A stretch of 31,101 nt of DNA from JBKBRC01 sp046292345 (GCA_046292345.1 JBKBRC010000029.1:1-31101), one strand, 5' to 3'; positions 8,437 to 18,717 are shown, numbered from the stretch's first letter. Translations and numbers: made by a program. Notes: generated by a model from the letters alone, not told the origin.

Positions 8437-8643
8437 GGCGAGGGAGGCGGGCCGGCCGCTCGTACGCCGCGCTGCCCCGGGAGTCTCCGGCCTCGCGAGA
8501 ATGGGCGCCAGACGAAGGCTTGCGTTCGCGGCGCGCGGTAGAAACCGCGGCGTGCCGAACAAGAGCCTGTCGGTGGAGGGCACGCGAACGGCGTGCGCGC
8601 GCCGCCGTAGGAGGGACGCTCCTCCCTCCCTTCATCTCTCCCG
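8437..8643. promoter_or_regulatory. Divergent promoter region with a GC-rich palindrome
   Basis: This 207-bp spacer separates the lipid kinase and the nei-like gene. It contains a perfect 6-bp-arm inverted repeat with a 4-base loop, CGCGGT-AGAA-ACCGCG (8534-8549). The palindrome could be a regulator site or a hairpin. No T-run follows, so it is not an intrinsic terminator. I cannot place promoter hexamers with confidence. Confidence 0.3.
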
Positions 8644-9564
8644 ATGCCCGAAGGCCCAGAGGTTCGTCGCTACGCGGACGCGCTCGATGCGGCGCTCGCC
8701 GGCCGGCGCCTGACGGCGCTCGGCGCCCGCACGCGCGAGGCCAAGGCCTGGCTCGCCGCTCACCCCGATGCGTTTCCGGGGCGTAGCGTCCGGCGCGTGT
8801 GGGCACACGGGAAGCATCTCGTGGGGGAGGTGGAGGGAGCACTGTTTTTCGCGTCGCACCTGCTCATGTGGGGCCGGTGGCACGTCGTTCCGGTCGACGA
8901 CCCGGCCGTGGCCGCGCCCGATCGCCGCGAGCGCGCGCGCGTGCTCACGGCCGAGACGGCCGCGCTGCTGTACTCGGCGCCCGTCTTTCACGTCGGCCGG
9001 GGCAGCCCGTACGCGCACGTGCCGTGGCTGGCCGGCCTCGGCCCAGACGCGTTGCCGTACGGCGGGCCCGGGGCGTTCGACCGCGAAGCCTTCCATGCGC
9101 GGCTCTTCGGCGGCGCTCATGGCGATCGCGCGATCGGTGCGGCGCTGCTCGACCAGACCGTCGTGGCCGGGCTCGGCAACTACCTCCGCGCCGAGATTCT
9201 CTTCGCCTGCCGCCTCGACCCCTGGCGGCGCGTGGACGAGCTCACGCCCGACGAGCTGCGCTGCCTGGACCGCGAGATTCCGCGCGTCACGCGTCTCGCC
9301 TACGAGACCGCCGGCCGCACCGTCTCCGCGGCCGAGCAGGCGCGCATGCTCGCCGATCCGGCTCTCACCTACAACGGCAAGCCCTGGAACGCGCGCCACC
9401 ACGTCTTCCGCCGCACCAACCTGCCGTGCCTGATCTGCGGCACGCCCATCCGGCAGCGGCGGCAGGTCACGCGCGCGGCCCCCGAGGCCGGCGAGGACGA
9501 CAAGACGCGCATCATTTACTTCTGCCCGACGTGCCAGCAGACCGAAGGACCGGGCCGTCTCTGA
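8644..9564 (+). CDS. Fpg/Nei-family DNA glycosylase (endonuclease VIII-like)
   Basis: This 306-residue base excision repair enzyme removes oxidised bases and nicks the abasic site. It starts MPEGPEV; after Met removal, Pro1 and Glu2 are the catalytic pair. Lys57 in WAHGKHLVG, SHLLMWG (71-77) and the helix-two-turn-helix with LGNYLRAEILF (Asn179) match the family. The C-terminal zinc finger has Cys262, Cys265, Cys294 and Cys297. The loop between the Cys pairs is longer than in E. coli Nei and carries an Arg/Lys-rich and acidic insert. The PEGPE start and WAHGKHL context lean to Nei rather than Fpg, but substrate range cannot be fixed from sequence. It is followed on the same strand by an ATP-dependent DNA ligase. 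Confidence 0.9.
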   Translation: MPEGPEVRRYADALDAALAGRRLTALGARTREAKAWLAAHPDAFPGRSVRRVWAHGKHLVGEVEGALFFASHLLMWGRWHVVPVDDPAVAAPDRRERARVLTAETAALLYSAPVFHVGRGSPYAHVPWLAGLGPDALPYGGPGAFDREAFHARLFGGAHGDRAIGAALLDQTVVAGLGNYLRAEILFACRLDPWRRVDELTPDELRCLDREIPRVTRLAYETAGRTVSAAEQARMLADPALTYNGKPWNARHHVFRRTNLPCLICGTPIRQRRQVTRAAPEAGEDDKTRIIYFCPTCQQTEGPGRL

Positions 9565-9661
9565 CAGCCCCCCCGAAACGCTGACGGCCATCCAGGACGC
9601 CTGCCCGACCGGGGCTCCAGTCCGGCCTTCCCGCAACCGTTCGCCTGTGCTTCTTCGGCCT

Positions 9662-11422
9662 ATGCCTCGTCTGCCTGTGCCCGCGCTCCTGATCGGCTTT
9701 GCCGAGACCGTCCGGGACATCGCCGCCGCCAGCGGACGGCTGGAGAAGGCGGACCGACTCGGCGCGTTTCTGGACGAGCTGGACGATGCCGACCTCGCGC
9801 GGGCAGCGCGCTTCGCGGCAGGGCGGGTGTTCCCGCTCGCCGACAGGCGCCGCGTGAACGTGGGCACGGCCGCCGCGCTCGCGGCGCTCTCCGAGGCTTC
9901 CGGGCAGCCCCCCGGCGCGCTGCGCGCTCTGCTCGTGCGGCTCGGCGATGCCGGCGACGTGGCCGAGCACGTCCTGCCCGCGCGCGCCGAGCCCTCCGGG
10001 TTCACGCTCGCGGACACCGAGGCGCTCGGGGCCGCGCTGGCCGAGACGAGCGGCTCGAAGGCGAGGACGGCACTGCTGGTCGGGGCGCTGGCTCGGCTCG
10101 CGCCGCTCGAGGCGCGCGCCGTGGTCAAGCTCGTCGCGGGCGACCTGCGCATGGGGATGCTGGCCGGAGGCGTTGAGGCGGCGCTGGCCCGCCACTTCGG
10201 GCGGGACGCGGCGACCCTCCGCCGGGCGGCCATGCTCACGGGAGACCTGGGCGAGACGGCCGTCCTGGCACGGTATGAACGCCTCGCCGAGGCTCGGCTG
10301 CGCCTCTTCGCGCCGCTCGCGCTCATGCTCGCCTCGCCGGCGCAGGACGCCGAGGACGCCGCACGGCAACTCCCGGCGCCGTTCCTCGCCGAGGACAAGT
10401 TCGACGGCATCCGCGCGCAGGTGCACGTAGCGCCGGAGGCTGAGGCACGGCACGCCCTGCCGCCCGGCGTGCCGCCAGAGGACCTCCACGGCGTGGTCGT
10501 GCAGACCGAGCGGGGGCCGGTGCGCGTCGCGCTCTTCTCGCGTACGCTCGACCCGCTCGCCGATGCCTTTCCGGACCTGCTCGCGCCGCTCGCCGCGTGC
10601 GCCCTCCCCGGGGGCCTGCTGCTCGACGGCGAGATCGTGCCCACCGATCCGGCCACGGGGGGCGTCGCGCCGTTCCAGCAGCTTCAAACGAGGCTCGGTC
10701 GCCGGCGTCCCTCGGCCGCCGTGATGGCCGCCGCGCCGGTGAGCTTCGTTGCCTTCGACGTGCTCGCGCGTGGCGGCGAGGAGCTGCTCGACGCGCCGCT
10801 CTCGGAGCGCCTGCGCGCCCTTGCGGCGCTTGGCCTGCCGCTTTCCGACGCGCCGGGACGGTACGTGGTCCGGCGGTCGCGGGCGGAGGAAGTTCTGGAA
10901 GCGGACGTTCTGGACCGTCTGTTCGAGGCGGCGCGGGCGCGCGGCAACGAGGGGCTGATGCTCAAGCATCCGGCCGCGCCGTACCGCCCGGGCCGGCGCG
11001 GACGCGGCTGGCTCAAGCTCAAGCGTGCGCTCGCCACGCTCGACGTCGTCGTGACGGCGGTCGAGGTTGGGTCGGGCGCGCGGCGGCACCTGCTCAGCGA
11101 CTACACGTTCGCCGTGCGCGCCTCCGAAGACGACCCGGCACTGCTCAACATCGGCAAGGCCTATTCGGGCCTGACCGATGCCGAGCTGGTACGCCTGACC
11201 GCGTGGTTCAAGGCGCACACGCGGCAAACGTTCGCCCACGGGCGCGTGCGGACGGTCGAGCCTCGCATCGTGCTCGAGGTCGCGTTCGATCGCGTACAGC
11301 CCTCCCGGCGGCACAAGAGCGGCTACGCGCTTCGCTTCCCGCGCATCGTGCGGCTGCGGGAGGACAAGCGCCCCGAAGACATCGACACCCTCGACGCTGT
11401 GCGCGCCCTGGCCGGGGCCTGA
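9662..11422 (+). CDS. ATP-dependent DNA ligase (archaeal/LigB-like)
   Basis: With the ATG at 9662 the protein is 586 residues; an in-frame GTG at 9647 would add five. It seals DNA nicks with ATP. An N-terminal DNA-binding domain (about 1-200) is followed by the nucleotidyltransferase motif I, EDKFDGIRAQ, with the adenylated Lys246. FSRTLDPLADAFPDL, LLDGEIV and SFVAFDVL are nucleotidyltransferase motifs, and NEGLMLKHP corresponds to motif IV. WLKLKR carries the motif V lysines 452 and 454. An OB-fold follows with SDYTFAVRA, RTVEPRIVLEVAFD and SGYALRFPRIVRLREDK. Bacteria replicate with NAD-dependent LigA, so this is an accessory ligase, probably for repair. Its position next to an Nei-type glycosylase supports a repair role by context only. 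Confidence 0.93.
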   Translation: MPRLPVPALLIGFAETVRDIAAASGRLEKADRLGAFLDELDDADLARAARFAAGRVFPLADRRRVNVGTAAALAALSEASGQPPGALRALLVRLGDAGDVAEHVLPARAEPSGFTLADTEALGAALAETSGSKARTALLVGALARLAPLEARAVVKLVAGDLRMGMLAGGVEAALARHFGRDAATLRRAAMLTGDLGETAVLARYERLAEARLRLFAPLALMLASPAQDAEDAARQLPAPFLAEDKFDGIRAQVHVAPEAEARHALPPGVPPEDLHGVVVQTERGPVRVALFSRTLDPLADAFPDLLAPLAACALPGGLLLDGEIVPTDPATGGVAPFQQLQTRLGRRRPSAAVMAAAPVSFVAFDVLARGGEELLDAPLSERLRALAALGLPLSDAPGRYVVRRSRAEEVLEADVLDRLFEAARARGNEGLMLKHPAAPYRPGRRGRGWLKLKRALATLDVVVTAVEVGSGARRHLLSDYTFAVRASEDDPALLNIGKAYSGLTDAELVRLTAWFKAHTRQTFAHGRVRTVEPRIVLEVAFDRVQPSRRHKSGYALRFPRIVRLREDKRPEDIDTLDAVRALAGA

Positions 11423-11584
11423 GCGCGGAAACAGGACGGACGGCGGGGAATAGCAGAGCTTTCCCACGTGGCAGCCCCTTCGGTCCCGGCAAAACCCGAG
11501 CGGCTTGCCCGCCTCTGGGCCTCCAGCGCCCTTTGCGGTTCGCCCCTCCCGGAGAAGCGCTGCCCGCCCCACCCCCGACGCGCT
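11423..11584. other. Spacer between the ligase and the DUF421 gene
   Basis: I see no convincing gene, terminator or promoter in these 162 bp. The DUF421 reading frame extends upstream into this region to 11468, but that segment shows no family similarity. Confidence 0.4.
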
Positions 11585-12199
11585 ATGAACACCTTCAGCG
11601 AATGGATCGGCACGACGGCCGCTGCGACGGGCCTGGTGGCGCTCTCGGCCGTGGGCGTCTATGCGGCCGTGATCGCGCTGACGCGCCTGGCCGGCCTGCG
11701 CAGCTTCGCCAAGATGAGCTCGTTCGACTTCGCGATGACGGTCGCCATCGGGTCCATCGTGGCCACGGTCACGCTCACGCGCGACGTGAGCCTGCTCCGG
11801 GGCGTGGCCGGGCTGGCTGCGATCTACGCGCTCCAGATCGCCGTCGGTGCGCTGCGGACGCGCTCGCGCCGCGTGGAACGGTGGGTCGGGAACGAGCCGC
11901 TACTGCTCATGGCCGGGCCGGAGGTGCTGCGTGACAACCTGCGCCGGGCGCACGTGACCGAGGCCGACCTGCGCGCCAAGCTGCGCCAGGCCGGCGTGGC
12001 GCGCCTCGCCGACGTGCGCGCGGTGGTCTTCGAGACCACGGGGGACGTGGCCGTGCTCACCGGGGAGGAGCCGCTCGACCCGGCGCTGTTCGCAGGCGTC
12101 CGCGACGCGGCGCGTCTGTTCGGGACAGAAACCGAGGAAGGGCAGGGTCAGACGCGCAGGGGGGGCGCGGGAGCGCCGGGGTCGCACCCGGGGCAATGA
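11585..12199 (+). CDS. DUF421/YetF-like membrane protein
   Basis: This 204-residue protein has three hydrophobic segments in the first about 90 residues, with the DUF421 signature RLAGLRSFAKMSSFDFAMTVAIGS between the first and second. A soluble C-terminal domain follows, containing GNEPLLLMAGPEVLRDNLRRA and VFETTGDVAVL, as in YetF/YrbG-type proteins. A Gly/Gln-rich tail of about 25 residues ends it. Members sit in the cytoplasmic membrane and some are tied to spore germination or stress phenotypes. The function here is unknown. The ATG at 11585 is chosen because it begins right before the first helix. It converges on ppc with 19 bp between stops. Confidence 0.85.
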   Translation: MNTFSEWIGTTAAATGLVALSAVGVYAAVIALTRLAGLRSFAKMSSFDFAMTVAIGSIVATVTLTRDVSLLRGVAGLAAIYALQIAVGALRTRSRRVERWVGNEPLLLMAGPEVLRDNLRRAHVTEADLRAKLRQAGVARLADVRAVVFETTGDVAVLTGEEPLDPALFAGVRDAARLFGTETEEGQGQTRRGGAGAPGSHPGQ

Positions 12200-12218
12200 C
12201 GCGGCCCGGGGCAGCGGC

Positions 12219-15008
<2,790 letters not shown>

Positions 15009-15280
15009 GGGGGCGGGCAGGGGAGGAGGCGAGGAGGGAGCACGCGGGCGCGCGTGGTCCGGCCGCGCGCGGCCCGGCCGCGGGGGGGGGGGGGGGCGGG
15101 GGGCGGCGGCGCGGCGCGCGCGCGCGCGCGCGGCGGGGGCGGCGCGGCGCCCGGGGGGGNNNNNNNNNNCGGCCGTGGGCTTCGGGGGCTTCCGAGTGGG
15201 GGGGGGGCGGGGGGGGGGGGGGGGTGGGCGCCCGCGGGCGGGGGGGGCCCGGCCGCGCGCGCCCCGGCCGCGCCCACGGC
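15009..15280. other. Low-complexity G-rich spacer with an embedded 10-N gap; likely assembly artefact
   Basis: Past about 15081 the sequence becomes runs of G and alternating GC up to the ten Ns at 15160-15169. Just right of the Ns, 15170-15275 is a corrupted copy of 14980-15082. It has the same order of landmarks (GGCCGNGGGCTTCGNGGGCTTC, then G-rich, then GCGGGCG, then the GGCCGCGCGCG blocks), with many bases replaced, mostly by G. The true spacer between ppc and the DUF971 gene is probably about 80 bp. No gene is visible here. Confidence 0.75.
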
Positions 15281-15586
15281 TCAGCCGTGCGCGCGCAGCC
15301 AGTCCCAGCGGTAGAGGCCGGAGCGGTGCCCGTCGTCCCAGGTGATCTGGAGCGCGTAGTGCCCGGCGGGCTCGAGCTTTTTGATGGCGCGCCGCGAGAC
15401 GAGCGGCAGCAGGAGCAGGTCCGGGTCTACGGGCTCGGCCATGGCTGCATGGCCGCCGCGGCAGGCCGCGCAGGGGCACGCCGCGCGCAGCCCCTCGAAG
15501 CCGAAGACGGACGTGTGCCCGTCCGCCCAGACGATGGTGAGCGTCTGCGCGGCGGTGTCGGCGGAGAGGCGCACCGGGCGAGCCAT
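15281..15586 (-). CDS. DUF971 (GBBH-like N-terminal domain) protein
   Basis: This 101-residue protein consists of a single DUF971 domain, with WADGHTSVFGFEGLRAACPCAACRGGH in the first half and the ending ITWDDGHRSGLYRWDWLR. The CPCAAC cysteine cluster with a following His could bind a metal. The same fold forms the N-terminus of gamma-butyrobetaine hydroxylases and is fused to Mrp/ApbC Fe-S carriers in some bacteria, but no specific reaction is established for the stand-alone form. Its ATG lies one base after the stop of the AbgT-type transporter, so the two are almost certainly translated from one mRNA. Confidence 0.88.
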   Translation of the reverse strand: MARPVRLSADTAAQTLTIVWADGHTSVFGFEGLRAACPCAACRGGHAAMAEPVDPDLLLLPLVSRRAIKKLEPAGHYALQITWDDGHRSGLYRWDWLRAHG

Positions 15587-15587
15587 G

Positions 15588-17228
15588 CTAGCGCGCCGGG
15601 GCGGGCGCGGTCGGGGCGGGCGCGTTGGGAGGGGCGAGGCCCTCCGCCGGGCCGGGCGAGAGGCCGATCTCGTACAGCGCCGACACGTCCGGCCCGAGCG
15701 GCAGCCCCACGCCCAGCCACACGAGCAGCAGCAGGAGCGAGCCGACCAGGAAGGCGACCGAGAACGGTAGCATCATTGAAATCAGCGTCCCGATCCCGCT
15801 CTCGCGGTCGTACTTCTGCGCGAACACGATCACGAGCGGAAAGTAGGGCATCAGCGGCGTGATGATGTTCGTGGCCGAGTCGCCGATGCGGTAGGCGGCT
15901 TGCGTGGCCTCGGGGCTGTAGCCGAGCAGCATCAGCATGGGCACGAAGATCGGGGCCATGATGGCCCACTTGGCGCTCGCCGAGCCGACGAACAGGTTCA
16001 GGAACGCCGTCACAAACACGAACCCGACCATGAGCGGCAGTCCCTCGATGCCCGCGCTCCGGAGTGCGCCCGCGCCCGAGATGGACGTGATGGCGCCGAG
16101 GTTGGACCAGTTGAAGAGCGCGATGAAGTGCGCCGTCACGAACGCCAGCACGATGTAGATGCCCAGGTCGGCCATCGAGTCCGAGGCCATCTTGACGGCG
16201 TCGCGGTCGCTGCGGATCTGCTTCGTGGCGATGCCGTAGGCGAGGCCCGGCAGCAGGAACGCGATCGTCATGAGGGCCACGATGGCGCGGTAGAACGGCG
16301 TCAGGTCGCCGTTTTCGCCGCGCAGGGGCGCCCCGTCCGGTACGACGAGCAGCGAGAGCAGGGCGAGCGTGACAAGCGTGACGATGCCAGCGATGCGGAG
16401 GCCGCGGCGCTCGAGGTCGGTCAGGGGGCGGTTCGCGTCGTCGTCGGCCGCCCCGGTGCCGGCGTAGACCCCCAGGCGCGGCTCGACGAGCTTCTCGGTC
16501 ACGAGCGTGCCCAGGAGCACGTACACCGGCACGAGCGCGATCATGAAGTAGTAGTTCGCTGTGGCCTCGACGACGTAGGCCGCGTCGAGCAGCTGGGCGG
16601 CAGGCGTGGTGAAGCCGGCCAGGAGCGGATCGAGGCTCGTCAGGAACAGGTTGGCCGAGAAGCCGCCCGAGACGCCCGCGAACGCCGCCGCGAGACCCGC
16701 GAGCGGATGCCGTCCGGCAGCCATGAAGAGCACCGCGCCGAGCGGCACCACGACCACGTAGCCCGCGTCGACGGCCATCGAGCTCATCACGCCGGCGAAG
16801 ATGAGCGACGCCGTCAGGAGCCCGCGCGGGACCGAGGCCATGAAGCGCCGCAGCGCAACCGCGATCAGGCCCGTCTTGTCGGCGATGCCGATGCCGAGCA
16901 TGACCACGAGCACAAGCCCGAGCGGCGGGAAGGCCGCGAACGTCTGCGGCATCTCGACGAGCAGGCGCTGCACCTGCTCGCCCGAGAACAGGTTGATGGC
17001 CGCAATGCTCTCGCCCGTGCCGGGGTGCGTCACGGCGACGCCGGCGGCAGCCGCAACGGCCGAAGCCGCCATGACGATGCCGATGAGGATGAGGAAGAGG
17101 CTGACGGGGTCCGGGAGGGCATTGCCCGCGCGCTCGATCAGGTCGAGCAGGCGCGAGCCGGACCGGCGGGGCGGAGAGTCGACGGGCGGCGTTTCCACGG
17201 GCGAGGCTGGCTGGCGTTGGTCGCCCAA
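15588..17228 (-). CDS. AbgT-family transporter
   Basis: This 546-residue polytopic membrane protein has about ten or more hydrophobic segments after a hydrophilic, proline-rich first 25 residues. Family marks include LIERAGNALPDPVSLFLIL at the start, MSSMAVDAGYVVVVPLGA and SGGFSANLFLTSLDPLLAG. IADKTGLI and GSASAKWAIMAPIFVPMLMLLGYSPEATQAAYRIGDS in the second half complete the inverted-repeat core. Members import p-aminobenzoyl-glutamate (AbgT) or export sulfonamide-type antimetabolites (MtrF, YdaH); which applies here is not visible. It is probably co-transcribed with the DUF971 gene downstream. lexA ends 85 bp upstream on the same strand. Confidence 0.92.
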   Translation of the reverse strand: MGDQRQPASPVETPPVDSPPRRSGSRLLDLIERAGNALPDPVSLFLILIGIVMAASAVAAAAGVAVTHPGTGESIAAINLFSGEQVQRLLVEMPQTFAAFPPLGLVLVVMLGIGIADKTGLIAVALRRFMASVPRGLLTASLIFAGVMSSMAVDAGYVVVVPLGAVLFMAAGRHPLAGLAAAFAGVSGGFSANLFLTSLDPLLAGFTTPAAQLLDAAYVVEATANYYFMIALVPVYVLLGTLVTEKLVEPRLGVYAGTGAADDDANRPLTDLERRGLRIAGIVTLVTLALLSLLVVPDGAPLRGENGDLTPFYRAIVALMTIAFLLPGLAYGIATKQIRSDRDAVKMASDSMADLGIYIVLAFVTAHFIALFNWSNLGAITSISGAGALRSAGIEGLPLMVGFVFVTAFLNLFVGSASAKWAIMAPIFVPMLMLLGYSPEATQAAYRIGDSATNIITPLMPYFPLVIVFAQKYDRESGIGTLISMMLPFSVAFLVGSLLLLLVWLGVGLPLGPDVSALYEIGLSPGPAEGLAPPNAPAPTAPAPAR

Positions 17229-17313
17229 GATCGCACACGCGCGCCAAAGCGCCCGCGCCGGTCACGCCGCGCGCCGGCTGCGCTCCTGGCCGGGCCGCGT
17301 CGTGCCGGCCGGG

Positions 17314-17973
17314 TCAGCCGATGCGGCGCATGACGACGCGCACGGCCCCGAGGAGGTACGCCTCGGGGTCGTCGGGGGAGAATACATGCTCGGCATAGGT
17401 GCGGTTGGCCGGGCGCAGGTGGATGCGCCCGTTGGCGAAGTCGAAGCGGCGCACGACGGGGCGCTCGCCGAGCAGCGCCGCCACGAGCGCGCCGTTGGGG
17501 ACGGCCGACCAGGGGAGCTCCTCCACGACGACCACGTCGCCCTTGAACAGGCCGTCGCCGCTCATGCCGTCGTCCGCGGCGCGGATTGCGAAGCAGTCGT
17601 CCGGGTCGACGCGCGCGAGCAGGTCCGGGTCTACGGCGAGCGGCGTGGCCGAGCGGCGCAGGGGCGGCCCGGCCTCGTGCGCCTGCGCGGCGTCGGTCCG
17701 GCGCAGGAAGAGCACCGCCCCCCCCTCGCGCTCGCCGCCGAAGCCGAACGCGTCGTCGTCGCCCAGCAGGACGAGACCACGCGACTCATTCGGGATGCGG
17801 CGCAGGTGGCCCTTCTTCTCGAGCGCCACCAGTAGCTTGTGGACCCCGTTGGTGGAGCGGATCGCGAGGGCGTTCCCGATCTCCTTGAGCGTTGGCGGCT
17901 TGCCGTGTTCTTTCTGGTGGGCGCGCAGGAACGCGAGAACCTGGGTCTGCCGGGCGGTGAGCGAGGCGGACAT
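17314..17973 (-). CDS. lexA: LexA-family repressor lacking the self-cleavage Ser/Lys dyad
   Basis: This 219-residue protein has a LexA winged-helix domain (1-70; LTARQTQVLAFLRAHQKEHG, PPTLKEIGNALAIRSTNGVHKLLVALEKKG) and a C-terminal S24-type domain. The cleavage dipeptide is present as Ala101-Gly102 (EAGPPL). The canonical GDSM motif reads DDGM, with Gly136 in the place of the nucleophilic Ser. The TVKRL lysine position reads VVRRF, with Arg175. The Ala-Gly to nucleophile spacing is 34, the same as in E. coli LexA, so the alignment is solid. Self-cleavage should therefore be lost. A GAAC-N4-GTTC box lies 66-77 bp upstream of the start, so it probably represses itself. It is divergent from mraZ. 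Family membership is certain; the role in a classical SOS response is doubtful. Confidence 0.9.
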   Translation of the reverse strand: MSASLTARQTQVLAFLRAHQKEHGKPPTLKEIGNALAIRSTNGVHKLLVALEKKGHLRRIPNESRGLVLLGDDDAFGFGGEREGGAVLFLRRTDAAQAHEAGPPLRRSATPLAVDPDLLARVDPDDCFAIRAADDGMSGDGLFKGDVVVVEELPWSAVPNGALVAALLGERPVVRRFDFANGRIHLRPANRTYAEHVFSPDDPEAYLLGAVRVVMRRIG

Positions 17974-18038
17974 GGGGCGCGGGCGGCTGAGAGCTGAAAG
18001 AGGGGTGAAAGTATGATCACTTCGCTTCTGGCATGGGT

Positions 18039-18050
18039 GAACATGCGTTC
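18039..18050. promoter_or_regulatory. SOS-type LexA box (GAACATGCGTTC)
   Basis: GAAC-ATGC-GTTC is a perfect inverted repeat of the GAAC-N4-GTTC class recognised by Firmicute and Actinobacterial LexA. It lies 66-77 bp upstream of the lexA-like ATG, in the divergent region shared with mraZ, and is the only such site I noticed. Its position and symmetry make autoregulation likely. Confidence 0.75.
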
Positions 18051-18140
18051 AATTGTGGCATTTATGGTCCGTCGCTCAGGCCCTGCGGAGGCTCGGAGCG
18101 GCCCTTTGTCCACAAGTAGATCCCATTTCTGCACGATTCG

Positions 18141-18170
18141 TTGCGGCGAGAGGGGCTCTCGCTAGCTTCG
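18141..18170 (+). promoter_or_regulatory. Candidate Bacteroidota-type promoter for mraZ
   Basis: TTG at 18141-18143 is followed after 19 bp by TAGCTTCG (18163-18170). This matches the Bacteroidota -33 TTG / -7 TAnnTTTG pattern at five of the six fixed positions of the -7 element. Transcription would then start near 18176-18178, right at the GTGGGG repeats. The match is short and could be chance. Confidence 0.35.
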
Positions 18171-18177
18171 GAGCGCG

Positions 18178-18193
18178 GTGGGGAAAAGTGGGG
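18178..18193 (+). promoter_or_regulatory. MraZ operator: two GTGGGG repeats spaced 10 bp
   Basis: GTGGGGAAAA is followed directly by GTGGGG (repeat starts at 18178 and 18188), 41 bp before the mraZ ATG. MraZ is known to bind tandem TGGG-core repeats with 10-bp periodicity upstream of its own gene and to regulate the dcw operon. Motif, spacing and place all fit. Confidence 0.75.
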
Positions 18194-18233
18194 AGAGATC
18201 CCAGTACCTGGCGAGACTACGGGGAGCCCGGCC

Positions 18234-18686
18234 ATGGCCGGATTTAAAGGACAAGCGGAGTACTCCATCGACGACAAGGGCCGCGTGCCCGTGCCGGCGA
18301 AGATGCGACGGGCGCTCAGCCCGGACGCCAAGGAGACGTTCGTCGCTACGCGAGGCATCGAGCCGTGCGTCTTCCTCTACCCGCTCGACCGCTGGGAGGA
18401 GATGGAGGAGCAGTTCATGAACCTCAACCTCTATCAGCGCGAGGCGCGCGCCTTCGTGCGCGACATCGTGCGCTGGGCCGACGAGGTCTCGCTCGACGGG
18501 CAGGGCCGCATCACGCTCCCCCGCAACCTGATCGACTTCGGCGGTCTCGCGGCCGGGGGCAAGGCCATCATCATCGGCGCCCTTGACCACATCGAGATCT
18601 GGGACCCGGAGCGCTTCGAAAGCTACCTCAACCAGCAAACCGACGACTACGAGACGATGAGCGAGCGCGTGATGGGCCTTCGCTAG
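18234..18686 (+). CDS. mraZ: Transcriptional regulator MraZ
   Basis: This 150-residue DNA-binding protein has two AbrB/SpoVT-like swapped-hairpin repeats. The first is AEYSIDDKGRVPVPAKMRRAL (about 8-28) and the second is ADEVSLDGQGRITLPRNLIDFGGL (about 82-105), each with the DxxGR core. It forms a ring and binds the direct repeats upstream of its own gene, controlling the dcw cluster. The ATG at 18234 is preceded by GGGGAG at a workable distance and gives the usual MAGFKGQ start; the frame open upstream is not needed. It is the first gene of the division and wall run, with rsmH 31 nt downstream. Confidence 0.96.
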   Translation: MAGFKGQAEYSIDDKGRVPVPAKMRRALSPDAKETFVATRGIEPCVFLYPLDRWEEMEEQFMNLNLYQREARAFVRDIVRWADEVSLDGQGRITLPRNLIDFGGLAAGGKAIIIGALDHIEIWDPERFESYLNQQTDDYETMSERVMGLR

Positions 18687-18717
18687 TCCGCCCCGGCTCG
18701 CCTTTCGCTGGCTTTCC

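Noticed and set aside
15009..15479. N-terminal extension of PEP carboxylase through the G-rich region
   Set aside because: It would read through Ns and artefactual poly-G and would overlap the DUF971 gene. The ATG at 15008 gives the normal family length.
18001..18060. A specific promoter for the lexA-like gene
   Set aside because: TTGAAC and CATACT/TACTTTCA elements occur upstream, but no pair has an acceptable spacing, so I do not call one.
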